From NCBI GenBank assembly GCA_963788055.1, contig CAWBFA010000002.1, positions 372,001 to 436,000 of the forward strand: a stretch of DNA of 64,000 nt, in the 5' to 3' direction. The stretch is from JACCTU01 sp963788055 (GTDB taxonomy: Bacteria; Actinomycetota; Thermoleophilia; Gaiellales; Gaiellaceae). Under the pieces are notes generated by a model. That model was not told the DNA's origin, did no database searches, and worked only from the letters and a program-made list of their open reading frames with translations. Position 1 is the first letter of the stretch, and every line of letters starts with the position of its first letter. Made by a program: the position numbers and the translations under genes. Shown piece after piece: positions 1 through 7,340 of the stretch.

Positions 1-961
1 GCCCCGACACCGTGACGTCGAGCGTGCGCTTCAAGAAGCGCGCGAACGGGGACAGCCGGAGCGCCGGCAGCGTGAGCAGTGGGATGCCCTCGACGGCGTG
101 TCGCGCCAGCCGGGGCGGGATCACGTCGAACAGGCGCGGGACGAGGTCGATCCGGACCGGCTGGTCCTCGAGCAGCCGGATCAGGTCGATCGTCTCCTCG
201 TACGAGTCGGTCGAGAATGCAATCACCACGCGCTCGATCCCCAGCCGGTCGACGAGGTCGGGAAGGTCGTCGGGCGCGCCGAGGAGGGTCAAGTCCTCGA
301 GATCGGCGCGGCGCTCGCGCGGCGCGGCGTCAACGAAGCCCAGCAGGTTGATTCGGTACTCCGGGTGCTGGAGGAACTTCCGGCCGAGCAACTGGCCGAC
401 CGAGCCGGCACCGACGATGACGGTGTTTTGCGGGAAGTCCGGGTCGCGGCGGAACCTCCAGCGGACAACCGTGCGGAGCAACGGGAGCAGCGATGCGGCG
501 AGGGCCCAGAAGAGGACGAGTTGCCCGAAGTTCGACACGCCTGCGGGCGACAGCCAGGAGAGCAGGGCGAAGAGCCAGACACCGACGGTCGCGAACGTAA
601 GCAGCGTCGGCACCTCGTCGAGTGTCGAGTGCTGGATGACCTCGTCGTCGCGGTCGTAAAGCCCGGCGGCCTTGAGGCCGACGATCCAGAGCGAAAGTGT
701 GAGCAGGAAAAGCGCGCCACGGCTCGAGAAGTCGCCGCCGTGAGCGACGACCGAGTCGAGCAGACGCTCCGAAGCGAAGAACGCGACGAGAAGCGCGCAG
801 ATGTCGGCCTGCACGAGCAGCAGGCGCGAGTGCCCAGTGCGCCTACGCTTGACAAGCGTCGCCGGCTCGGCGGTCCGCGGGTCGGCCAAAAGCGTCCGCA
901 CGGACACGACCGCCTCGTCTCCCTGAGCCGGGAGCGTCTCTACTGCCGCATCGTCCCTCAC
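1..961 (-). CDS. Polyprenyl-phosphate sugar-1-phosphate transferase (partial, cut by window edge)
   Basis: The minus frame is open from a GTG at 961 to the window edge, so the C-terminus is missing. After a short cytoplasmic start there are hydrophobic segments (one contains LLLVQADICALLVAF), then a GLYDRDDEV motif, then a Rossmann-like stretch with VIVGAGSVGQLLGR. At the edge is RFLKRTLDVTVSG, the opening of the bacterial sugar-transferase domain. This layout (N-terminal membrane segments, CoA-binding-like domain, transferase domain) is typical of WcaJ/EpsL-type enzymes, which load the first sugar phosphate onto undecaprenyl phosphate. That fits the glycosyltransferase cluster that follows. 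The start codon is uncertain: another GTG lies about 60 bp further in. The acceptor and sugar specificity cannot be read. Confidence 0.85.
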   Translation of the reverse strand, partial: MRDDAAVETLPAQGDEAVVSVRTLLADPRTAEPATLVKRRRTGHSRLLLVQADICALLVAFFASERLLDSVVAHGGDFSSRGALFLLTLSLWIVGLKAAGLYDRDDEVIQHSTLDEVPTLLTFATVGVWLFALLSWLSPAGVSNFGQLVLFWALAASLLPLLRTVVRWRFRRDPDFPQNTVIVGAGSVGQLLGRKFLQHPEYRINLLGFVDAAPRERRADLEDLTLLGAPDDLPDLVDRLGIERVVIAFSTDSYEETIDLIRLLEDQPVRIDLVPRLFDVIPPRLARHAVEGIPLLTLPALRLSPFARFLKRTLDVTVSG

Positions 962-1153
962 GCCACCCTTGCTGCCGCCGCTTGCCCGGCTCTCCGTCCT
1001 CCCCCTGCTCTGCCTGGCTACGTTGCCGAACCCTGGGCTCGTTCATCATTCTAGGTGCGTTCGTCGCGTTGTCCATGGGGGAAGACGAGCGCCTGACGCC
1101 GGCGTTAGCAACCGCGACCGAACAATTCGCCGTCGCGCGGCGGCTACGAATGC

Positions 1154-2257
1154 CTACCCGGCCAACGGCGCCGCGTACTCGGCGAGGATCTTCACCGCTT
1201 CTGCGACCACGTCCTCAGTGCTGACCGACTGCAAACACACGTTGCTCGGACACGGCGCGTATGAGCGCCCGTCGTAACACGGCCGGCAGGCGAGGTGATC
1301 GCCGCCCCACAGCTCCCGGACGTCGGCGCCGTGTGGAATGCGTTCGCTCGGACGCGTCGGGCCGAAGAGCGCAAGCGTCGGCGTGTGAGCGAGGAACGCC
1401 AGGTGCATGGGCCCGCTGTCGTGCGTGATGAGCAGGTCGCACGCCTGGATCGTCGCCCCGAGCTCGATGAGATCCGTCTTGCCGACGAGGTCGACGACCG
1501 GTAGGGCGGCGAACGACAGGCGCACCCACTCGTCGTCCGGGCCGCCGCAAACGACGACGCGCACCTCGCGAGCCGTGAGCTCGGCGGCGACGCGTGCGTA
1601 CCTCTCGAGCGGCCAGCGGCGGAGCCCGTCGTCACGGAGGACGTTCTTGGCCCCGCCCGGTGCGATGACGACGGTGGGACCGTCTGGGGGTAGCAGCCCG
1701 TCTCCGCGCGGAAACGACACGCGCGGCAGGCGCGCCGGCTGGGCGTCCGGTCCGTCGATTCCGTGCACGAGCCGGGCGTACTCGTCGCCCTGGTACCGGC
1801 CGGGGATCGAGGCCTGCCTCGCGCCCAACGAGCGGAGGCTGCGCCGCGTTCCGGCACGAACGGTGGCCGAGAGGACGCGGTAGCGCGGGTCGGCGTGCGC
1901 CGTGACAACGAGGTCGAAGCGGCGGCCGGCGAGCGCGCACCACGCGCGCCCGATCTCTCGCGTCCGCGCCCGGACGGTGCCCGTGAGAAGCGCGCGCTCG
2001 TCGACGGCGACGATCTCGTCGACCGTGCCGACGTGCTCGAGCAGCGGCCGCACGAGCTCGCCGCACAACCAGGTCACGCGGGCGTCGGGGTCGAGGGCTC
2101 GCGCGGCCTCGACCGCGGCCAGCGCCATGACCACGTCGCCGATGGCCCCGATGCGGACGATGAGGAGATTCAACGGCGCGCGCCCTCCCGGTCGGAGGAT
2201 AGCCGTGCTCCTGGCGCCGCCTCCAATTGCACGTACATGGGATACCAGTCCTGGCAC
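1154..2257 (-). CDS. Glycosyltransferase family 9 (ADP-heptose heptosyltransferase-like)
   Basis: The 367-residue frame has a GT9 layout: an N-terminal LLIVRIGAIGDVVMALA nucleotide-fold start and a C-terminal ITHDSGPMHLA / LALFGPT block that in WaaF/WaaC-type enzymes binds the ADP-sugar. The region CRPCYDGRSYAPCPSN adds a cysteine cluster often seen near the C-terminus of this family. The first 28 residues look unlike the family, so a TTG at 2173, giving LNLLIVRIG, may be the true start. ADP-heptose genes lie 2.5 kb away on the other strand, which supports a heptosyltransferase role, but the acceptor glycan is unknown. Confidence 0.85.
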   Translation of the reverse strand: MPGLVSHVRAIGGGARSTAILRPGGRAPLNLLIVRIGAIGDVVMALAAVEAARALDPDARVTWLCGELVRPLLEHVGTVDEIVAVDERALLTGTVRARTREIGRAWCALAGRRFDLVVTAHADPRYRVLSATVRAGTRRSLRSLGARQASIPGRYQGDEYARLVHGIDGPDAQPARLPRVSFPRGDGLLPPDGPTVVIAPGGAKNVLRDDGLRRWPLERYARVAAELTAREVRVVVCGGPDDEWVRLSFAALPVVDLVGKTDLIELGATIQACDLLITHDSGPMHLAFLAHTPTLALFGPTRPSERIPHGADVRELWGGDHLACRPCYDGRSYAPCPSNVCLQSVSTEDVVAEAVKILAEYAAPLAG

Positions 2258-2288
2258 GACCGCCGCCCGACTGACGAGATGTCACGCG

Positions 2289-3464
2289 CTACGCGGGCGT
2301 CGACGGCGATTCGCGTGCCGTCGAGGCGGGGACCCTCGCGCGCAAGCTCTCTTGCCGACGGCCGACCGCGAGCGCTAGCTCGCACAGCTCTCGGGCCGTC
2401 CGGTTCCAGGAGTACGAGGCGACGGTTCGCCGCCCTCGCTCGCGAAGCGACGCGCGTAGCGACGGATCCGCGAAAATGCGGGCGATTGCGTCGGCCCATG
2501 CATCTTCGTCCCGCGGCGGCAGCAAGAGGGCGCCTGCCCCGGAGATCTCTCGGATGGCCGGGATGTCGCTTGCTAGAACCGGGCAGCCGCGCGCCATCGC
2601 CTCGAGGGGGGTGAACCCGAAGCCCTCGTACTCCGAGGGATGCGCGAGAGCGACGGCCTGACGGTACAGGCGGTCGACGTCCGCGTCTGTCGCGTCGGTG
2701 ACGATCTCGACTCGATGCGGGATGGCGGCAGCCGCGATCGTACGCTCGAGCTCGTCGAAGCCATGCGCCGGACGCCCGACCAGGACGAGGCGGGCGTCGA
2801 CCTTCGCCCGATCGAACACTCGGACTAGGTGCCCGAGACCCTTGTTCGGCGCGAGGCCGCCGACGTACACGAGGAACGGGCCGCGCGGCGGCTCCCGAGA
2901 CGGCTCCTCACTTGGGTCCTCGGTCAGGCCAGGGCCCGAGTGCACCACGTGCACCCGCCCCGGGTCGGCGCCGAAGTAGCGCACCGCCTCGTCCTTCGCG
3001 AAGGACGAGACCGCGACGAGCGCCGTTGCTCGCCTCGCGGCCCAGGGGTAGACGACGCGCGTGTAGGCCCGCCGGGCGCGAGCCATGCGGTAGCCGTGCG
3101 CGACGAGGGCGTCGTGAACGGTTGCCGTGAACTGCCGCCGGGGTGCAAGCACCGGCGCGAGGAGGTCGAAGAAGTGGAGGAGGTCGGCCTTCGCCCGGCT
3201 TGCCGCGATCTGCTCGGCCGCGAGCCGAGCGGCACCTGCGGTTCGGTCTCCGATCACGCGCAACCGTAGGCGTTGCGGCGCGATCGCCTCTGCGCCTGCC
3301 GGATTCGTGAGCAGCGTCATGAGCAAGCCATCGAACTCGCCCGCGACCCGATCGAGCGCCTGCGCGAGCGTCCGCGCGTACCTGGGGACGCCTCCGTATC
3401 CCGCGGCGACGAGGCCGACGAGCGTGACCTCGAGCGGACGTTCGGCTGTCGCGCTTTGCGCCAT
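2289..3464 (-). CDS. Glycosyltransferase family 4
   Basis: I start this 391-residue protein at the ATG at 3464, giving MAQSATAERPLEVTLVG; a longer open frame upstream overlaps the divergent gene and looks non-coding. The N-terminal half is a GT-B acceptor domain with a glycine-rich AAGYGGVPRYAR loop. The C-terminal half has FLVYVGGLAPNKGL and the retaining GT4 signature EYEGFGFTPLEAM with the spaced glutamates. It probably adds a hexose or similar residue to the lipid-linked repeat unit in the cytoplasm. It lies 31 bp upstream of the GT9 gene, in the same direction, and starts 45 bp from the divergent GT4 gene, so a bidirectional promoter is likely there. Confidence 0.9.
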   Translation of the reverse strand: MAQSATAERPLEVTLVGLVAAGYGGVPRYARTLAQALDRVAGEFDGLLMTLLTNPAGAEAIAPQRLRLRVIGDRTAGAARLAAEQIAASRAKADLLHFFDLLAPVLAPRRQFTATVHDALVAHGYRMARARRAYTRVVYPWAARRATALVAVSSFAKDEAVRYFGADPGRVHVVHSGPGLTEDPSEEPSREPPRGPFLVYVGGLAPNKGLGHLVRVFDRAKVDARLVLVGRPAHGFDELERTIAAAAIPHRVEIVTDATDADVDRLYRQAVALAHPSEYEGFGFTPLEAMARGCPVLASDIPAIREISGAGALLLPPRDEDAWADAIARIFADPSLRASLRERGRRTVASYSWNRTARELCELALAVGRRQESLRARVPASTARESPSTPA

Positions 3465-3509
3465 GCTCCTGCGGCCGATCCTACGGCGAATGCGACTACT
3501 GTCCGTGCG

Positions 3510-4607
3510 ATGGACCCGCGGGTGGCGATCGTCCACGACTATCTGACGCAGCGCGGCGGAGCCGAGCGAGTCGTCGTCGCGATGCTGAAGGCGTTTCCGG
3601 GAGCGACCGTCTACACGTCGCTCTATCACGCCAGCGGCACGTTCGAGGACTTCCGTCGCGTGGAGGTCCGACGCTCCTTGCTCGACCGCGTCGCTCTGTT
3701 CAGGCATCGCTATCGTCTGGCGCTGCCTCTGCTCGCGCCCGCGTTCTCCCGCCTGCGGGTCGACGCGGACGTCGCGCTCTGCAGTTCGAGCGGGTGGGCA
3801 CACGGCGCGACCGCCCGCGGCCGCAAGGTTGTCTACTGCCACACGCCGGCCCGATGGCTCTACCAGACCGACCGCTATCTCGGCGAGCGCGGGGGCGCGG
3901 CGCGACTGGCCCTCGGGGTGCTCCGCGGCCCGCTCCGCCGCTGGGACCGGCGCGCCGCCGGCACCGCCGACTGCTACCTGGCGAACTCGACCGTCGTCCG
4001 GGATCGGATCCGCGCGATCTATGCGATCGAGGCGGAGCTGCTCCCGCCGCCTCCGGCGCTCGGCCCGGAGGGGCCCGTCCGCCCCGTCAACGGCCTCGAG
4101 CCGGGTTTCTTCCTCTGCGTGTCGCGGCTCCTGCCGTACAAGAACGTGGACGCGGTCCTCGCGGCGTTCACCCGCCTGCCCTCGGAGCGCCTCGTCGTCG
4201 TCGGGACCGGTCCCGAAGCCGACCGTCTTCGGCGTGTCGTGCCTGCGAACGTCGTGCTCGTGGGGCGCGTTGAGGACGAGGAGCTGCGCTGGCTGTACGC
4301 CCACTGCGCCGCGGTCGTGGCGGCGTCGTACGAGGACTTCGGGCTGACGCCGCTCGAGGCCGCGGCGTTCGGAAAACCGAGCGCGGCGCTTCGCTGGGGC
4401 GGATTCGTCGACACCATCGTGGACCGCGAGACCGGCATCTTCTTCGACGAGCCGGAGCCGACGTCGATCGCCGACGCCGTCCAAGCCTGCCTGCGGGAGA
4501 ATTGGAGCGTGGGGACTCTCGAGCGCCAGGCAGCAGCGTTCTCGGAACGCCGATTCGTGGACCGGCTTCGAGAAGTCGTCGCGAGCGTCGCGGAGGGCGC
4601 ACGGTGA
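3510..4607 (+). CDS. Glycosyltransferase family 4
   Basis: The gene starts at ATG 3510 (MDPRVAIVHDYL), the usual opening of this GT4 subgroup, and encodes 365 residues. Visible motifs are the RGGAERVV loop, VVYCHTPARWLY in the acceptor domain, FFLCVSRLLPYKNVD at the start of the donor domain, and SYEDFGLTPLEAAAFGKP. Its stop overlaps the GTG start of the GmhA-HldC gene, so the two are translationally coupled. The in-frame extension upstream to 3273 overlaps the divergent glycosyltransferase and is rejected. The exact sugar is unknown. Confidence 0.9.
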   Translation: MDPRVAIVHDYLTQRGGAERVVVAMLKAFPGATVYTSLYHASGTFEDFRRVEVRRSLLDRVALFRHRYRLALPLLAPAFSRLRVDADVALCSSSGWAHGATARGRKVVYCHTPARWLYQTDRYLGERGGAARLALGVLRGPLRRWDRRAAGTADCYLANSTVVRDRIRAIYAIEAELLPPPPALGPEGPVRPVNGLEPGFFLCVSRLLPYKNVDAVLAAFTRLPSERLVVVGTGPEADRLRRVVPANVVLVGRVEDEELRWLYAHCAAVVAASYEDFGLTPLEAAAFGKPSAALRWGGFVDTIVDRETGIFFDEPEPTSIADAVQACLRENWSVGTLERQAAAFSERRFVDRLREVVASVAEGAR

Positions 4608-5707
4608 CGAGAGGCGAGCAGGTTGCCCTCGACGCCGTGCCGGCCGCGGCGAGAGAACGCTTGCGCGCGGCCGGCGTCCAGCTCGACCGGGTCGCCGCCG
4701 CAGCGGCTGCGCTGGCGGCGTGCTTCCGCTCCGGCGGGAAAGTCCTGCTCTTCGGCAACGGCGGGAGCGCTGCGGACGCGCAGCACCTGGCGGCCGAGTT
4801 CGTCGGGCGGTTCCTTGCCGAGAGGCCGGCCCTCCCCGCTGTCGCGCTGACGACAGATACGTCTGCGCTGACCGCGCTCGCCAACGACTTCGGCTTCGAG
4901 CAGGTGTTCGCGCGCCAGATCGAGGCCCTAGGGCGCCCGGGCGACGTCGCAGTCGCAATCAGCACGAGCGGGCGCTCCGCGAACGTCGTCGCGGGTGCCC
5001 GGGCGGCGCGCGCGGCGGGTATGCGCTCGATTGGCGTGCTCGGCAGCCCGGGCGCTCCGCTCGAGGAGTTCGTCGACGTCGCGATCACGGTCGCCTCCGA
5101 GAGCGTTCCGTCGATCCAGGAGACGCACCTCGCGATCGAACATGCGCTCTGCGGCGCGGTCGAGACGGTGCTGTTCGCGGCCGGGGCGGCGGAAGCTCGC
5201 GCCAAGCCCTCCTCGGCTTCGGAATCTCGCCAGAAGACGATCGACTGGGCGCGCCTGCTCGCGCTCCGTGAGCTCTGGCGCCGCGACGGACGGACCGTCG
5301 TCTGGACGAACGGCTGCTTCGACCTCCTCCACGTCGGTCACGTCCGGAGCTTCGAAGCCGCCCGTCGGCTCGGCGACGTCCTCGTCGTCGGCGTCAACGG
5401 CGACGCCTCCGTCCGCCAGCTGAAGGGCGACGGGAGGCCGCTCGTGCCCGTCGAACAGCGTGCGGAGGTCGTCGCCGCGCTTGAGGCGGTCGACCACGTC
5501 GTCGTCTTTGACGAGCCGACCCCAGAGGCTGCGCTGGCCCGGCTCAAGCCCGACGTTCACGCGAAGGGCGCCGACTACGACGGCCAGGAACTCCCCGAGC
5601 GTGCAGTTGTCGAAGAGTACGGCGGCTCGATCGAGCTGCTCCCGCTCGTCCCGGGGGTCTCGACGACAGAGCTCGAGCGCCGCTTGCTGCTGGGCTCCGA
5701 CGGCTAG
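4604..5707 (+). CDS. Fused sedoheptulose-7-phosphate isomerase (GmhA) and heptose-1-phosphate adenylyltransferase (HldC/RfaE2)
   Basis: The 367-residue protein starts at GTG 4604, overlapping the previous stop. Residues about 1-200 form a SIS-fold phosphoheptose isomerase with FGNGGSAADAQHLAAEF, STSGRSANVV and SIQETHLAIEHALC. Residues about 225-367 form a nucleotidyltransferase with TNGCFDLLHVGHV, a cytidylyltransferase-type HxGH motif, and a GADYDG motif with a C-terminal STTELERRL. The family knowledge is that GmhA makes D-glycero-D-manno-heptose 7-phosphate and HldC makes ADP-heptose from the 1-phosphate. The fusion therefore joins the first and last enzymes of the pathway; the kinase is encoded 250 bp downstream. 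In most bacteria HldC is fused to the kinase or stands alone. Confidence 0.9.
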   Translation: MTRGEQVALDAVPAAARERLRAAGVQLDRVAAAAAALAACFRSGGKVLLFGNGGSAADAQHLAAEFVGRFLAERPALPAVALTTDTSALTALANDFGFEQVFARQIEALGRPGDVAVAISTSGRSANVVAGARAARAAGMRSIGVLGSPGAPLEEFVDVAITVASESVPSIQETHLAIEHALCGAVETVLFAAGAAEARAKPSSASESRQKTIDWARLLALRELWRRDGRTVVWTNGCFDLLHVGHVRSFEAARRLGDVLVVGVNGDASVRQLKGDGRPLVPVEQRAEVVAALEAVDHVVVFDEPTPEAALARLKPDVHAKGADYDGQELPERAVVEEYGGSIELLPLVPGVSTTELERRLLLGSDG

Positions 5708-5709
5708 GC

Positions 5710-5955
5710 ATGGGCCGTGCGCGCGCCAGAGCAGTCTTCGCCGACCGCGACGCAACCAGCGAGCTCGGGCTCGACCTCGCGCAGTCGTTCAGGGTCGGGG
5801 ACAAGATGGCGGACGTCGAGGCGGTGCACAGTGTCGGATGCACGACGATCCTGCCTGCCGGCCGATGCCCTGTCGACTTCGCGGCCGACCATGTCGCGCG
5901 CGACTGGAACGAGATCGTCGGCCTGGTCGCTCCTTCGCCCGGCGTGGCCGCGTGA
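5710..5955 (+). pseudogene. gmhB-like HAD phosphatase remnant with internal deletion
   Basis: The frame of 81 residues begins 2 bp after the GmhA-HldC stop and ends in a GTGA overlap with hldA. The first residues, RARAVFADRDAT, match the HAD motif I of heptose-bisphosphate phosphatase (normally VFLDRDGT). From residue about 19 it jumps to LGLDLAQSFRVGDKMADVEA, which matches the C-terminal motif III/IV block. The roughly 100 residues between, including motif II, are absent, against a usual length near 180. Motif I also has Ala where Gly is expected. It sits exactly where gmhB belongs in a gmhA-gmhB-hldA series. I infer an internally deleted, non-catalytic gmhB. The reading frame is intact, so a short product may still be made and may help couple translation into hldA. 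Confidence 0.7.
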
Positions 5956-6986
5956 GCGAGTCCATCTTGGCGCTGGCCGACCGGCTTGCGGGTTCGCGCG
6001 TCGTGACGATCGGGGACGCGATGCTCGACGAGTACGTCTGGGGTCGCGTACAGCGCATCTCGCCGGAGGCCCCCGTCCCGGTCGTCGAGGTCCAGGGGCG
6101 CACGCAAGTGCCGGGCGGGGCGGCGAACGTGGCCGCGGGAGTCGTCGCGCTCGACGGCGCCGCCTGGCTGGGCGCGGTCGTTGGCGCCGACCCGCAGGCC
6201 GACCGACTCCGCCACGCACTCGAGGAGCGGGGTGTTGACTGCGGCGGCCTCCTCGTCGATCCCGAGCGCGCGACGACGACGAAGACGCGGGTGATCGCGC
6301 ACAACCAGCAGGTAGTCCGCGCCGACTCCGAGCAGCGGGCGCCGCTCGGCCGTGAACTCGAGGACGAGCTCCTCGAATGGGTAGACGGCGTCGTCGCCGA
6401 CGCCGACGCGGTCGTCCTCTCGGACTACGCGAAGGGCGTCGTCTCCGACCGAGTCGCCCGGGGCGCGATCAACGTGGCCCGGCGCAGCGGGAAGCCGGTC
6501 GTCGTCGACCCGAAGGGGCTCGACTACGCCAAATACCGCGGCGCGACCGTCCTGACGCCGAACGTGTCCGACGCCGAGCGCGCCGCGAACCTCCCCGTCG
6601 AGCGCCACGAGGACCTACTAGAGGTCGGGCGTCGGCTCGGCGGGTTGCTCCCCGGGACTCTGCTCCTGATCACCCGCGGCGCTGAGGGCATGTCGCTCCT
6701 CTCCGAGTCCGGGATCGTCGATATCCACGCGGAGGCACACGCGGTGTACGACGTGACGGGCGCCGGCGACACGGTGGTCGCGGGCCTTGCCGCCGCGCTC
6801 GGGCGCGGGCTCGCGATCGAGGACGCGGCCCGCCTCGCCAACACGGCGGCGGGGATCGTCGTGAGCAAGGTCGGGACGGCGTCGGTGACCCTCGCGGAGC
6901 TGCGCACGCTCGCGGCGGGGGGCCCTCCGGCCGGCACGGTCGGGCCGATCGCTCGGCGGCTCGACCCCCCGGGCGTGCCCGAGTAG
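5952..6986 (+). CDS. hldA: D-glycero-beta-D-manno-heptose-7-phosphate kinase (HldA/RfaE1, PfkB family)
   Basis: The protein starts at GTG 5952 overlapping the preceding stop and has 344 residues. It is a ribokinase/PfkB-fold kinase: VTIGDAMLDEYVWG, RISPEAPVPVV, VPGGAANVAAGV, then VVLSDYAKGVV, PVVVDPKG, and the ATP/anion-hole motif VTGAGDTVVAGLA near the C-terminus. The SPEAPVPV segment is characteristic of the heptose-7-phosphate 1-kinase domain of HldE rather than of fructokinases. It should form the beta-1,7-bisphosphate, which GmhB would then dephosphorylate; the local gmhB copy is broken. The adenylyltransferase domain that often follows this kinase is instead carried by the isomerase fusion upstream. 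Confidence 0.88.
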   Translation: MSESILALADRLAGSRVVTIGDAMLDEYVWGRVQRISPEAPVPVVEVQGRTQVPGGAANVAAGVVALDGAAWLGAVVGADPQADRLRHALEERGVDCGGLLVDPERATTTKTRVIAHNQQVVRADSEQRAPLGRELEDELLEWVDGVVADADAVVLSDYAKGVVSDRVARGAINVARRSGKPVVVDPKGLDYAKYRGATVLTPNVSDAERAANLPVERHEDLLEVGRRLGGLLPGTLLLITRGAEGMSLLSESGIVDIHAEAHAVYDVTGAGDTVVAGLAAALGRGLAIEDAARLANTAAGIVVSKVGTASVTLAELRTLAAGGPPAGTVGPIARRLDPPGVPE

Positions 6987-7073
6987 CTGCCCTCACGTGG
7001 ATCGGCTCGCGGAAGCGGCCGACGACGGTCTGGGAGCTCTCGAGGCCTTGGCGGTCCGCGCTCGCGGTTTCGC

Positions 7074-7340
7074 CTCAAGGACGAGTACCGCCTGACGCCG
7101 TGGCGCTTCACGCAAACTCAGCATCGTTGCTCGGCTCGCGCTCGCCTCCACACGGCGCGAGCCGTACCACTCGGCGCGCGGCCGGTCCCTACGATTTCGT
7201 CGATGGACGGTCTACGGCGGACTAGCCGGCCGATCTCTAAGCAGCCGCTGCGCTCGCGGGGCGACGTCGAGGTCGCCGACGACGCCTGGCTCGGCTACGC
7301 GGCCGGCTCGCCCGCCCGGGCCGTCCGCGAGCGCGCTTGA
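7074..7340 (+). pseudogene. Remnant of a hexapeptide-repeat (WbbJ-type) acyltransferase and flanking fragment
   Basis: One frame is open across this stretch to the TGA at 7338-7340. An ATG at 7203 would give 45 residues. The end reads PLRSRGDVEVADDAWLGY followed directly by AAGSPARAVRERA. Left-handed beta-helix acetyltransferases have a comparable DDAWIG block and a GNPARVIR tail, but separated by several hexapeptide turns, which are missing here. Further upstream RFRLKDEYRLTPWRF looks like part of another enzyme I cannot assign. This is a decayed piece of the polysaccharide locus. The TGA overlaps the TTG start of the flippase gene. Bases 6987-7073 hold no recognisable gene. Confidence 0.5.

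Noticed and set aside
1..1054. Plus-strand frames at 12-659 and 98-1054
   Set aside because: Both are Arg/Ser-rich or acidic-basic shadows of the minus-strand sugar transferase, whose motifs are clear.
2289..4958. A single 889-residue minus-strand frame
   Set aside because: Only its last 391 residues are a real GT4 protein; the upstream part is antisense to the divergent GT4 and GmhA-HldC genes and is Arg/Pro/Ala-rich shadow sequence.
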